A stretch of DNA of 64,000 nt from Pontibacter arcticus (GCF_003284895.1 NZ_QMDV01000002.1:496001-560000); one strand, 5' to 3'. Shown: positions 36,568 to 44,534, counted from the stretch's first letter. Program-made: numbers and translations. The notes: generated by a model not told the origin, from the sequence alone.

Positions 36568-36736
36568 ACTCCCTTTTATAAGTGGCTTGTTATTAACAGT
36601 AAGCAACTTGGTGTTTAAATTGTTTTTGAAAATTCAGGTTTTGCGAAAATTCTTCGTCGTAACTTTATGATTTCAGGTAATCAGCCTTCATTAAAAGCAG
36701 GTTCTTTTACTATCTAAACTTAATTTATACTTTAAA

Positions 36737-37198
36737 ATGTATACAAGAGAACAGGCATCCCAATTAAGGCAGGCTTTCTGGACGGCGTTCGGGCAGTATA
36801 TAGCCCCGCATCTTTCGGCAGAAGGTATAAAAGTTAGCTGGCTTAATTACAACACGGGGTTCAAGCATGTTTACTTCCGGATGCAGGCCGATAAAAAAAC
36901 GGCTTCTATCGCCATTGAACTTACGCACCCCGATACCGAAATGCAGCAGTTGTTTTTCGAGCAGTTCGAAGCCCAGAAAAGTATACTGCACGATCAGTTG
37001 GGCGAAGCTTGGGAGTGGGACCTGCATACCGAAGACGAAAACGGGAAAACGATCAGCAGAATTTACAAAGAAATAAAACCGGTAAATGTATTCAATAAAG
37101 AAGACTGGCCAGCTATAATCTCGTTCCTGAAACCCCGGATTATAGCGCTGGATGAATTCTGGAGTATGGCACAGTATAGTTTTGAAGAACTGAAATAG
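36737..37198 (+). CDS. DUF4268 domain protein
   Basis: A 153-residue soluble protein that fits DUF4268 across its length: an aromatic/basic start (MYTREQASQLRQAFWTAFGQY), the block GIKVSWLNYNTGFKHVYFRM, EWDLHTEDENGKTISRIYKEI and a C-terminal LDEFWSMAQYSFEEL. The family is common in Bacteroidota, has no known activity, and is often found near or fused to nuclease-like domains; no catalytic residues are evident here. It is a single-gene unit with terminator. TTTATACTTTAAA lies just before the ATG. Confidence 0.82.
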   Translation: MYTREQASQLRQAFWTAFGQYIAPHLSAEGIKVSWLNYNTGFKHVYFRMQADKKTASIAIELTHPDTEMQQLFFEQFEAQKSILHDQLGEAWEWDLHTEDENGKTISRIYKEIKPVNVFNKEDWPAIISFLKPRIIALDEFWSMAQYSFEELK

Positions 37199-37204
37199 AA
37201 GTAT

Positions 37205-37244
37205 AAAAAAAGCCCTGCCAAACGTAATTGGCAGGGCTTTTTTT
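37205..37244. terminator. bidirectional terminator after the DUF4268 gene
   Basis: AAAAAAGCCCTGCCA, loop, TGGCAGGGCTTTTTTT between convergent genes. Confidence 0.9.
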
Positions 37245-37258
37245 AGGATAAGCTGGGC

Positions 37259-37693
37259 TTAGTTACCAGGCCACGCGTTCCAGGGAATACGGGCAAGTAT
37301 AAGAATCAGACCGATGCCGTAAAAAATGTAAATGTTACGGAAGCCTTTATTACTTCCGATCGAGCGTTTTGCTCGCGCATAACCAATTGTAATCAGTATA
37401 ACGGCCAGGATCATCATCAGTGGGTGCTCCAGCATATAAAGTCTGGCTACCGAATCTTTCATGTTTGGCCCTGAAAAATTTGACATCCCAAGCGGAGAAA
37501 CAAAGTATAAAATCAGGCCGATAACCCATTGCAGGTGCGTCGGGATCAAACCTAACAAAGCCATTTTGCGGTTGCTGTCGGTAAATGGTTTGTTGCCGGA
37601 GCTGCCCATAAAGGCACCGATAATGGCAACCAGAAGGCCTGCAATAACCAGATAAGCCAGGTACGAATGCAGATGCTGTAAACCTGTATACAT
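37259..37693 (-). CDS. four-helix integral membrane protein
   Basis: A 144-residue protein with four hydrophobic helices (HSYLAYLVIAGLLVAIIGAFM, MALLGLIPTHLQWVIGLILYFVS, LEHPLMMILAVILITIGYA, NIYIFYGIGLILILARIPW). Conserved-looking His residues within or next to helices (HLHSYLAY, PTHLQW, LEHPLMM) suggest haem b or metal binding, as in small cytochrome b-like proteins and Cox15-like folds of this phylum. No family is firmly assigned. It is monocistronic. The start MYTGLQHLHSYL is the only sensible one. Confidence 0.75.
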   Translation of the reverse strand: MYTGLQHLHSYLAYLVIAGLLVAIIGAFMGSSGNKPFTDSNRKMALLGLIPTHLQWVIGLILYFVSPLGMSNFSGPNMKDSVARLYMLEHPLMMILAVILITIGYARAKRSIGSNKGFRNIYIFYGIGLILILARIPWNAWPGN

Positions 37694-37848
37694 TTTTTAA
37701 TAGTTTTAAAGGTGAAAGAAGAGTTTCTAAGTCAGGCAAAAATACACCAATTTCCGAATATTACGCCTGTTGCCTGTATTGCTTTGGTAAGAAGTATAAA
37801 AACCTTTCCACCCGAATCGGCTTATACTTTATTAAACGCAAGTATAAA

Positions 37849-38301
37849 ATGGCAGAAGAATCAGTAAACCCCGGAGTTGTAACGGTACGTGTGGCAGGCA
37901 ACAATGCCCTAGTAGCCAATATTGCAGTTGGCAACCAACGTATACAGATAGATGAATCAGTAGAAGGAGTACAGCATGGAAGCTTAAACCCTTACGACCA
38001 TATTCTGAGTGCCTTGGGTGCCTGCACAGCCATAACGGTACAGATGTATGCGCAACGTAAAAACTGGCCGCTCGAACTGGTAGAAGTATACTTAAGCCAC
38101 GAACGCCGCCACCCCAATGACTGCGCCAATTGCCAGGACGACAATGCAAAGCTCAGCCATATTAAAAAGCAAATTCGGTTTGTAGGTGATCTTACGCCAG
38201 AACAAAAACAGCGTTTAGAACAGATTTCGTCGCGTTGTCCGGTTCAGAAAACATTGCAGGCCGGTATTGCCATTTCATCTGTTTTATTGGATGAAGTATA
38301 A
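37849..38301 (+). CDS. OsmC family peroxiredoxin-like protein
   Basis: A 150-residue OsmC/Ohr-fold protein. The redox Cys pair is Cys59 (SALGACTAITVQMYAQRKNWPLE) and Cys130 (ISSRCPVQKTLQAG). The typical lead-in is SLNPYDHILSALGAC. An insertion HERRHPNDCANCQDDNAKLSHI adds one more Cys pair, seen in the YhfA-like branch. OsmC proteins reduce organic hydroperoxides with thiol donors in the cytoplasm. An AAGTATAAA motif directly precedes the ATG. The DUF5103 gene follows 110 nt downstream on the same strand. Confidence 0.93.
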   Translation: MAEESVNPGVVTVRVAGNNALVANIAVGNQRIQIDESVEGVQHGSLNPYDHILSALGACTAITVQMYAQRKNWPLELVEVYLSHERRHPNDCANCQDDNAKLSHIKKQIRFVGDLTPEQKQRLEQISSRCPVQKTLQAGIAISSVLLDEV

Positions 38302-38410
38302 AACCGGAATCTTGAAGCCATTCGTATTTCAGCGCAACATTTTCTTATCTTAGCTGCAAATCAAGTATATGTTCCTGCAACCAGACCGGTGTGGGAAACA
38401 GCAATTCAGC

Positions 38411-39730
38411 ATGACACACAAAAAACTTTATACCTATTTACTGGCATCCATACTTGCCGGTGGCCTTTATGGCTGCGTTCCGATTGAGCAGCAGGGGCAA
38501 AGCAGCAGTGGTGTAGCCCAAGTGCCGCTTCGCTATGAAGATTATACTTATAACCAAAGTATAAAATCGGTACAACTGTATGCAGCCACCGGCGGACAAG
38601 AAGAAGTTTTGGAACCAGCCGTGATCTCGATAAGCCAAGAGCGACCTGTCATGCTGGAGTTTGATAGGTTGAACATGGGGCCGCAGCGTTTGGTAGCTAA
38701 ACTGATTCACTGCAACGCCAACTGGACACCATCGGGCTTAAACGAAACACAATACCTGAACGATTTTAATGAGTTTTTCATCACCGATGTTCAGAATTCA
38801 GTGAACACGCGTGTGCCGTTTGTGCACTACCGGTTCAGGTTGCCGCGCGTAAAATTAAGTGGCAATTACCTGGTTCAGGTGCAGGAAGAGGGCGGCGGTT
38901 TGTTGCTAACCAAGCGGTTTATGGTCTATGAAAAAGCGGTATCGGTAACAGCCAAACTAGGCGCACCGGTAGGGCCGGGTGGCCGGGAATCTCGCCAGCA
39001 GGTAGAGTTTAATATCTTTTATAACGATTACCCGATCGTAAACCCATCGCAGGAAGTGAAAGTAGTGATGCGCCAGAACCACCGCTGGGACAATGCTAAA
39101 AACTACCCACGTCCCACTTTTGTACGGGATGCGCAGCGCAGGCTGGAATATGTGTTCTTCGAGCCAAAAGAGAATTTTAAAGGCTTAAGCGAGTTCCGCC
39201 CATTCGATACCAGAAGTATACGCTACCGTGGCATTGGCGTAAGCAACGTAAACCTGGAAGTAAACCCGGTGCAGGTAACATTAGAGCAAGACCAGAGCCG
39301 CCAGAGCGAGGTATACAGCCAGGACCCGGACATCAACGGCAAGCAGATCTTTGGTAACCGCGAGTATGGCAATGCCATCGTAAATGCAGATTATACCTGG
39401 GTTGATTTTGAGTTGAAATCAGAAAGCGAAGCGCCGGGCAGCGTGTATATTTTAGGCGAACTCACCAACTGGCAACTGACAGAAGAAAGCCGTATGAAGT
39501 ATAACGCAGAATCACAAACTTACAACGGCCGCATGCTCCTGAAACAAGGTTACTACAATTACTATTATACGTTGAAACCAAGCGGCGCTGGCGAAGCCGA
39601 CGCCAGTTACTTTGAAGGCAGCCATTTCCAGACAGATAATACCTACGATATATTAGTATACTACCGCCCACCCGGAACAAGAGCAGATCTGCTGATCGGG
39701 TACGAAGAGTTTTTCTTCAACAGGAAATAG
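38411..39730 (+). CDS. DUF5103 protein, type IX secretion plug homologue
   Basis: About 439 residues from ATG 38411 (MTHKKLYTYLLASILAGGLYGC), which gives a lipoprotein signal; the earlier start at 38369 does not. The sequence covers the full DUF5103 pattern: YNQSIKSVQLYAATGG, ERPVMLEFDRLNMGPQRL, the HCNANWTPS block, LNDFNEFFITD, PFVHYRFRLPRVKLSGNYLVQV, and the C-terminal beta domain GSVYILGELTNWQLTEESRM, DILVYYRPPG and LIGYEEFFFN. In Flavobacterium the DUF5103 protein (Plug) closes the lateral opening of the SprA translocon. It is expected at the periplasmic side of the outer membrane. Together with the PorE-like gene it shows that this organism has type IX secretion. Confidence 0.85.
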   Translation: MTHKKLYTYLLASILAGGLYGCVPIEQQGQSSSGVAQVPLRYEDYTYNQSIKSVQLYAATGGQEEVLEPAVISISQERPVMLEFDRLNMGPQRLVAKLIHCNANWTPSGLNETQYLNDFNEFFITDVQNSVNTRVPFVHYRFRLPRVKLSGNYLVQVQEEGGGLLLTKRFMVYEKAVSVTAKLGAPVGPGGRESRQQVEFNIFYNDYPIVNPSQEVKVVMRQNHRWDNAKNYPRPTFVRDAQRRLEYVFFEPKENFKGLSEFRPFDTRSIRYRGIGVSNVNLEVNPVQVTLEQDQSRQSEVYSQDPDINGKQIFGNREYGNAIVNADYTWVDFELKSESEAPGSVYILGELTNWQLTEESRMKYNAESQTYNGRMLLKQGYYNYYYTLKPSGAGEADASYFEGSHFQTDNTYDILVYYRPPGTRADLLIGYEEFFFNRK

Positions 39731-39756
39731 CTGCACGTATAAAATAATTGTCTTAG

Positions 39757-39835
39757 TTGCCCTTGCTGTGTGTTTTCACCAGCAAGCACCTTTTTGTGAT
39801 AGCATGGTTGTCGATGAAAACACCAATAACGGCGG
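39757..39835 (-). repeat. 79-bp double-hairpin repeat (most diverged full-length copy)
   Basis: Exactly 79 bp. The reverse complement starts CCGCCGTTATTGGTGTTTTC and keeps both hairpins and the TTTT/AAAA loops. The central bases (AAAAAGGTGC) are closest to the copy at 54211. Flanks lack the GCTGTTTAGC sequence seen at three other copies. It lies between the convergent DUF5103 and ychF genes. Confidence 0.88.
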
Positions 39836-39868
39836 GTTTTTCTTCAACAGAAAATAGGAATCAAGTAT

Positions 39869-39912
39869 AAAAGAGAAAAGGCCGGTACTTAAACCAGCCT
39901 TTTCTCTTTTAT
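39869..39912. terminator. bidirectional terminator between DUF5103 gene and ychF
   Basis: AAAAGAGAAAAGGCCGGT, loop, ACCAGCCTTTTCTCTTTT with one mismatch in the stem, between convergent genes. Confidence 0.87.
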
Positions 39913-39930
39913 AAAGTATGAGTTATAAAC

Positions 39931-41028
39931 TTACACGTTGAAACGGAAGTGCATGATATCACCATCCTGTACCACGTATTCTTTTCCTTCTACGGCCATT
40001 TTACCGGCTTCTTTAATTTTCGCTTCTGATTTGTATTCCTGGTAATCAGCTAGTTTAATAACTTCCGCACGAATAAAGCCTTTCTCAAAATCGGTGTGGA
40101 TGACGCCGGCAGCTTGTGGAGCTTTCCAGCCTTTTTCAATTGTCCAGGCGCGTACTTCTTTTACACCAGCGGTAAAGTACGTTACCAGGTTAAGCAATTC
40201 GTAAGAGGCCCGGATTAGTTTATTTAAGCCAGACTCTTTCAGGCCATACTCTGCCAGAAACATTTCTTTTTCTTCCGGCTCGGTTAGTTCTGCAATCTGT
40301 GCTTCGATAGAGGCCGAGATCAGTACTACCTGCGTGTTTTCATTCTTCACGTGTTCGGCAAGCGTTTTAGAAAACTCGTTGCCATCGTTCATCGAGTCTT
40401 CGTCTACGTTAGCTGCGTAAATCACTGGTTTTTCAGTCAGTAAGTTCAGGTCGGCAACGGCTTCTTTGTCGTCTTCGGTCACATCCAGGCTGCGCACGTT
40501 CAGACCGGCTTCGAGGTGGTTTTTATACTTTTCTAAACTCGCGAATTCTTTTTTTGCTTTGGCATCGCCGGCTTTGGCCGAACGCTGTACTTTTAAAAGC
40601 TTTTTCTCTACAGAATCCAGGTCTTTTAACTGCAACTCGGTATCAATAATTTCTTTGTCAGAAATAGGATCAACTTTACCGGCTACGTGTACAATATTCG
40701 GGTCTTCGAAGCAGCGCACCACATGTATAATGGCATCAACCTCCCGGATGTTTGCCAGGAATTTGTTGCCCAGGCCTTCGCCTTTGCTTGCGCCTTTTAC
40801 AAGGCCTGCAATATCCACAAACTCGATGACGGTTGGCAGCACGCGTTCCGGGTGTACCAGTTCTTCCAATATCTGCAAACGCTCATCGGGCACGGTAATA
40901 ATGCCTACGTTTGGTTCTATGGTGCAAAAAGGATAGTTGGCAGATTCTGCCTTAGCGTTCGAAATAGCGTTAAACAGCGTAGACTTGCCTACATTTGGCA
41001 ATCCTACAATTCCGCATCTTAGTCCCAT
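39931..41028 (-). CDS. ychF: redox-regulated ATPase/GTPase YchF
   Basis: A 365-residue Obg-like P-loop protein (YchF/OLA1), which binds ATP and associates with ribosomes and is linked to oxidative stress. G1: GLPNVGKSTLFNAISN. G3: VDIAGLVKGASKGEGLGNKFL. The helical coiled-coil insert follows (about 130-200). The C-terminal TGS domain has VTYFTAGVKEVRAWTIEKG, AAGVIHTDFEKGFIRAEVI and VQDGDIMHFRFNV. It is complete and normal. It is the only gene between two repeat-rich gaps. Confidence 0.97.
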   Translation of the reverse strand: MGLRCGIVGLPNVGKSTLFNAISNAKAESANYPFCTIEPNVGIITVPDERLQILEELVHPERVLPTVIEFVDIAGLVKGASKGEGLGNKFLANIREVDAIIHVVRCFEDPNIVHVAGKVDPISDKEIIDTELQLKDLDSVEKKLLKVQRSAKAGDAKAKKEFASLEKYKNHLEAGLNVRSLDVTEDDKEAVADLNLLTEKPVIYAANVDEDSMNDGNEFSKTLAEHVKNENTQVVLISASIEAQIAELTEPEEKEMFLAEYGLKESGLNKLIRASYELLNLVTYFTAGVKEVRAWTIEKGWKAPQAAGVIHTDFEKGFIRAEVIKLADYQEYKSEAKIKEAGKMAVEGKEYVVQDGDIMHFRFNV

Positions 41029-41083
41029 TGATATTTAGCGTTAATTTACAGGCCGCAAAGATACGGTTTTTGTTTATTCTTCT

Positions 41084-41245
41084 AAGTATAAAACCAAAAC
41101 CTTTCCATCCGAAATCGCCATTCAAAGTATAAAACAGCTTCGAACAAAGTATAAACGGTCATCTATATACTTTGCAGGAAGGGTAGGAGCAAGTATAAAT
41201 CTGAAACCAGTTGGTTATACTTTGGTACAGCAACTGGAAAGTATA
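41084..41245. repeat. cluster of seven AAGTATA motifs upstream of ychF
   Basis: AAGTATA or its complement starts at 41084, 41125, 41147, 41166 (reverse), 41191, 41216 (reverse) and 41239. Most continue as AAGTATAAA. Spacings are 41, 22, 19, 25, 25 and 23 bp, close to two turns of DNA. The remaining sequence of the 41029-41304 gap shows nothing else. Confidence 0.8.
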
Positions 41246-41304
41246 AAACTAAAAAAGCCCATGGTGATACCACAGGCTCCGTATTTATAAGGGATGCGGG
41301 AGGG

Positions 41305-41655
41305 TTATTCCCACTTCAATTCTTCGTTGAAAGAAGTTGCTGGTTCCACTTCCACTTCTTCGCCGATTGGCAGCGGATTTTCTAGCGAGGCGAGGGCTTC
41401 TTCCGTTAGCAATTCAGATTTAACGTGCTCCACAGTTTCCTGCAGGGCTTCCAGAAATTTGGCAAAATCTTCTTTGTACAAAAAGATCTTGTGTTTCTCA
41501 TAAGAGAAAGTCTCATCTTTAAACTTTCGCTTGCTCTCTGTTATGGTCACATAATAGTCGTTTGAGCGAGTTGATTTTACATCAAAGAAATACGTTCTCT
41601 TCCCGGCTCTTACTCTTTGGGAATAAATTTCTGCTTTTTCGTTGTTCTCTTCCAC
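41305..41655 (-). CDS. PUR-alpha-type nucleic-acid-binding protein (DUF3276)
   Basis: A 116-residue single PUR repeat: the beta strands KAEIYSQRVRAGKRTYFFDVKS, NDYYVTITESKRKF and HKIFLYKEDFAKFLEALQETVEHVK helix, then an acidic tail. Bacterial PUR proteins (for example BpuR of Borrelia) bind DNA and RNA and act as dimers. It is highly conserved in Bacteroidota and likely has a general regulatory role. The upstream gap to the RlpA gene carries a divergent promoter region; the downstream gap holds the motif cluster. Confidence 0.88.
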   Translation of the reverse strand: MEENNEKAEIYSQRVRAGKRTYFFDVKSTRSNDYYVTITESKRKFKDETFSYEKHKIFLYKEDFAKFLEALQETVEHVKSELLTEEALASLENPLPIGEEVEVEPATSFNEELKWE

Positions 41656-41787
41656 CGTTTAATAGACGTTAAATTCAACTTAATGAACCTAAAAGTAGGA
41701 TATAGTTCTGATATATAAAAATTTTTGAATTTAAAATTGGTTAAATTATTTTCTCTTATATTTGCCGATGTACCAAACTAGTATAGC

Positions 41788-42201
41788 ATGAATTTATGTT
41801 CAATTCTATTACTTTTATGGCTTTCGGTAACCGGTAGTTCGGCCAGTTATATAGCAGAGGGCAAGGCCTCTTTTTATTCCGATCGGATGCAGGGACACCG
41901 CACCGCAAACGGCGAACGCTACAACAAAACATTGCTTACGGCCGCGCACGCCACCCTTCCTTTCAATACCAAAGTGCGTGTTACCAACCTTAAAAACGGC
42001 AAAAGTGTAGTAGTTAAGATCAACGACCGCATGGCCCGCAACCGTCACAACATCATCGACCTTTCCAAAGCAGCAGCCAAACAGATCGATATTATCAGGG
42101 CTGGCTACGGCACTGTTAAACTTACACATGCAATAGGAGAGGAAACCGAACAACAAGCTGCGCCGCCAGCCGTTACGGAAGGAGACGCTATTACCAAATA
42201 A
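41788..42201 (+). CDS. RlpA-like double-psi beta-barrel protein
   Basis: A 137-residue exported protein (signal MNLCSILLLLWLSVTGSSA). The RlpA barrel is complete: GKASFYSDRMQGHRTANGERYN, LTAAHATLPFNTKVRVTNLKNGK, VVVKINDRMARNRHNIIDLSKAAAKQI. It lacks the SPOR domain of E. coli RlpA. RlpA proteins act on glycan strands or help daughter-cell separation; lytic transglycosylase activity has been shown for P. aeruginosa RlpA. The DUF58 gene begins 12 nt downstream, so the two form a likely operon. Confidence 0.9.
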   Translation: MNLCSILLLLWLSVTGSSASYIAEGKASFYSDRMQGHRTANGERYNKTLLTAAHATLPFNTKVRVTNLKNGKSVVVKINDRMARNRHNIIDLSKAAAKQIDIIRAGYGTVKLTHAIGEETEQQAAPPAVTEGDAITK

Positions 42202-42213
42202 TTTCCTCCGGAC

Positions 42214-43125
42214 ATGAAAAAGCCCCTTACCCTTGCCGATGTGCAGCAATTCGAGAACATGGAATTTCTGGCAAAGCAACTGGTAGAGGGCTTTATTACA
42301 GGTCTGCACCAATCGCCATACCACGGGTTTTCGGTGGAGTTTTCGGAGCACCGCCTTTATAACAGCGGCGATAGCACCCGCCACATCGACTGGAAAGTTT
42401 TTGCCCGCACCGACAAGCTTTTTGTAAAACGCTACGAAGAAGAAACCAACCTGCGCACGCATATTCTGCTGGATGTGTCGGCTTCGATGTATTACCCGAC
42501 CGAGAATAACGGCAAACTAACTTTTTCGGCACTTTGTTCTGGCGCGTTGGCTACGCTTTTAAGAAGGCAGCGCGATGCCGTAGGCCTGGTTACCTTTGCA
42601 GATGCCATTCAATTGCAAACTCCGGTTCGTTCTACTTCCTCACATTTGCATACCTTGTTGTTATTGCTGCAACAGCAATTGGAGCGCCAACCGGTAGCCA
42701 GCGATACCAACGTGGCCGACGTAATCCACCAGATCGCGCAGCAAATTCCGAAGCGCTCGCTGGTTATACTTTTCTCGGATATGCTGAGCCACCACGACGA
42801 CAGCGAAGCCATTTTTGCAGCCCTACAGCACTTAAAACACCAGAAACACGAAGTACTTATTTTCCATGTGATGGACCGCAAAACAGAGGAGGAGTTTGAT
42901 TTTGCCGAGCGGCCTTATGTATTTGTGGACATGGAAACCGGCCAGGAACTGAAATTGCAACCATCCCAGGTACGCGACCATTACCGAAGTGCCGTTGAGA
43001 AGTTTAAACAGGATTTCGCGCTGAAATGCGGCCAGTATAAAATCGATTTTGTACCCGTTGATATCAGCGAACCGTTTGATAAAGTGCTGTATTCCTATTT
43101 GGTGAAGCGGGCGAAAGTGAGATAG
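42214..43125 (+). CDS. DUF58 domain protein (von Willebrand A-like)
   Basis: A 303-residue protein with the DUF58 signature FSEHRLYNSGDSTRHIDWKVFARTDKLFVKRYEEETN and a vWA-like fold with the metal-site motif LLDVSASMYY. Family members are usually encoded next to a MoxR AAA+ ATPase and act in envelope or metal-centre assembly; here no MoxR gene is nearby. It follows rlpA-like by 12 nt. A second, different DUF58 protein lies at 58779. The 3' end overlaps a small minus-strand frame (43095-43274). Confidence 0.9.
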   Translation: MKKPLTLADVQQFENMEFLAKQLVEGFITGLHQSPYHGFSVEFSEHRLYNSGDSTRHIDWKVFARTDKLFVKRYEEETNLRTHILLDVSASMYYPTENNGKLTFSALCSGALATLLRRQRDAVGLVTFADAIQLQTPVRSTSSHLHTLLLLLQQQLERQPVASDTNVADVIHQIAQQIPKRSLVILFSDMLSHHDDSEAIFAALQHLKHQKHEVLIFHVMDRKTEEEFDFAERPYVFVDMETGQELKLQPSQVRDHYRSAVEKFKQDFALKCGQYKIDFVPVDISEPFDKVLYSYLVKRAKVR

Positions 43126-43274
43126 GCTACCCATGCTATTGCAAATCCAATAACATAATATGCTGCTGCTCTCAGACCAGCTTTTATAAATTCTTTTTCC
43201 AATTCATAACTGTTTTCACACCAACAGTACTCGTACATGAGGTGAGCGAGGCTTTCAGCTGAAGCTTTGCTCAT
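43095..43274 (-). CDS. possible 59-residue membrane protein
   Basis: ATG 43274 to TAG 43095 encodes 59 residues: a polar start (MSKASAESLAHLMYEYCWCENS), a charged helix (YELEKEFIKAGLRAA) and one transmembrane helix (YYVIGFAIAWVAYLTF). It overlaps the last 31 bases of the plus-strand DUF58 gene tail to tail. The layout, a soluble part with a Cys pair and a C-terminal anchor, is protein-like, and the region outside the overlap has no other coding explanation. It lies 34 nt downstream of the minus-strand lipoprotein. No family is recognised. Confidence 0.4.
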   Translation of the reverse strand: MSKASAESLAHLMYEYCWCENSYELEKEFIKAGLRAAAYYVIGFAIAWVAYLTFARFTK

Positions 43275-43308
43275 GTGCTTTGTTAAGCGATTGTTTTCTA
43301 CCCTTCTT

Positions 43309-43731
43309 TTAGAACTTAATAGAATCGAAAATTTTCATCAAAGTGTCTTCATTTTTGATGTCTCTACCATAAAGACTCAATTTGTTCTGGCTATCTACTT
43401 GAATGAATACACCTATAATGCCTTTTCCTTTCTCTATAGGTTTTACTATCAAGGCAGGCTTTCCATCAATGGTAGTTGTAATTCGAATATGTGTAGCTGT
43501 GGTTTCATTCTTGAAATTATAGGAATACCAACCATAGTCATAGTCTAATTTATCCTTTCCATTCGTTATGCCTCCAGTTTTTGAATCAATACCCTGGCTT
43601 GTAAAGCTTTCCCAGTTAGATGGTACATCAATTGTAAACTGCTCAAAGTCTAAGGTCTTACTCAATTCTTCTTTCTTACAACTCAAGAGCAGTAGCGATA
43701 GGAGACACACTAACTTTAATTGATTTTTCAT
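43309..43731 (-). CDS. small uncharacterised lipoprotein
   Basis: A 140-residue lipoprotein (MKNQLKLVCLLSLLLLSC, lipobox Cys18). The mature part, DFEQFTIDVPSNWESFTSQGIDSKTGGI ... THIRITTTIDGKPALIVKP ... KLSLYGRDIKNEDTLMKIFDSIKF, has the VPSNW start typical of small exported beta domains of the PsbP/DUF1795 kind, with a final helix ending IFDSIKF. It is AT-rich relative to neighbours. It belongs to an orphan-gene patch with an imperfect palindrome on its upstream side. The function is unknown. Confidence 0.7.
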   Translation of the reverse strand: MKNQLKLVCLLSLLLLSCKKEELSKTLDFEQFTIDVPSNWESFTSQGIDSKTGGITNGKDKLDYDYGWYSYNFKNETTATHIRITTTIDGKPALIVKPIEKGKGIIGVFIQVDSQNKLSLYGRDIKNEDTLMKIFDSIKF

Positions 43732-43792
43732 AATTATTATCTTTTATAATTACTGAGCCTATATATTAATAACTGGTTGCACTGTAATCTAA

Positions 43793-43869
43793 CTACAGCA
43801 CAACGGTTAGTATAAAAAACGTGCAAGGCCGTCGGCCGAAGCATGATTTTTATATAATGTTAGCAGTAG
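43793..43869. repeat. 77-bp imperfect palindrome, attC-like
   Basis: The two arms begin CTACAGCACAACGG (left) and CTACTGCTAACATTA (right, read in complement), share TATAAAAA and meet at GGCC-GTC-GGCC. They pair along about 35 nt with several unpaired bases on one side. It starts 61 nt above the lipoprotein start and ends 10 nt below the stop of the next minus-strand gene. Size, central loop, end AAC/GTT and bulges recall integron attC sites, but the canonical end boxes do not fit well. Confidence 0.5.
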
Positions 43870-43879
43870 GCATTTCTTT

Positions 43880-44473
43880 TTAGTTTAGTGAGCAAAGACG
43901 CCCATTTTCTATTTCTTGATAAGCTGTTGGGAAAGCATAAATTTCTTTTTTCCCTCTGGAGTCATTGCATCTTGGAATTTGTGTCGCTTCCATTTTAGCC
44001 ATGCGTTTCAGTTTATTCCAGAACTTCTCCGTCGTTTTGTCGGCACCGTTTCCGATTATCCTGTAGTGATTGCCTATCCAACCAAAGTTAGATATAGGAA
44101 CTTCGCCTTCGTCCGCAATTTTGATTTCAAGGTGAATTACACCAGGATAACCCGCGCCGAAATAAGGAATAGCAGTATTGGCTCCTGGCCTTATTTCTGT
44201 CCATCCTGCCCACGGGTCTGTTATTTGTGTGCTTGCTTCTGAATACAAATCCAGAAGTGGTAACGGTCCAGAAGGTACATGCCACAATTTATACTCTACA
44301 TAGCCCAATCCTGATTTCTGGGAGGCTAAATCTGTACTTATGCCGTGTTCTTTTTTGGCAACCCATTTTCTGTTTCCGTTTGAAATGAGAAATGCCAGCT
44401 CCTCTGCTTTATTGAGCCAGTTGTTTAGTAGCTCAACGTCTTGTTGCGCCAAATACATTGGTAACCATGCCAT
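43880..44473 (-). CDS. orphan protein of unknown function
   Basis: About 197 residues from ATG 44473 (MAWLPMYLAQQDVELLNNWLNK); an upstream TTG would add nine residues reaching into an inverted repeat. It is a soluble protein, with ELAFLISNGNRKWVAKKEH, YVEYKLWHVPSGPLPLLD and PGVIHLEIKIADEGEVPISNFGWIGNHYRIIG. The last part suggests a beta-rich enzyme-like domain, and CNDSRGKKEIYAFPTAYQEI ends it. I recognise no family. It is flanked on both sides by imperfect palindromes, as gene cassettes are, and is AT-rich. No toxin or defence motif is visible. Confidence 0.65.
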   Translation of the reverse strand: MAWLPMYLAQQDVELLNNWLNKAEELAFLISNGNRKWVAKKEHGISTDLASQKSGLGYVEYKLWHVPSGPLPLLDLYSEASTQITDPWAGWTEIRPGANTAIPYFGAGYPGVIHLEIKIADEGEVPISNFGWIGNHYRIIGNGADKTTEKFWNKLKRMAKMEATQIPRCNDSRGKKEIYAFPTAYQEIENGRLCSLN

Positions 44474-44494
44474 TCTTTTGTTCTTATTGCTTGC

Positions 44495-44534
44495 TGCCAA
44501 CTACTGGAAAAGCGTAAACATACGGTTATTGGCA
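44495..44534. repeat. imperfect inverted repeat upstream of orphan gene
   Basis: TGCCAACTA at 44495 and the complement TTATTGGCA ending at 44534 enclose AAAGCGTAAACATACGG. It is short and imperfect; noted because it lies on the other side of the orphan gene from the 77-bp palindrome. Confidence 0.35.

Noticed and set aside
41084-41245. CRISPR array
   Set aside because: The repeated unit is only 7-9 bp, occurs in both orientations, and there are no spacers of uniform length or cas genes.
41815-42462. Long minus-strand open frame of 215 codons
   Set aside because: It lies antisense to the RlpA-like gene and the start of the DUF58 gene, both of which show clear family motifs; its own product has no recognisable features.
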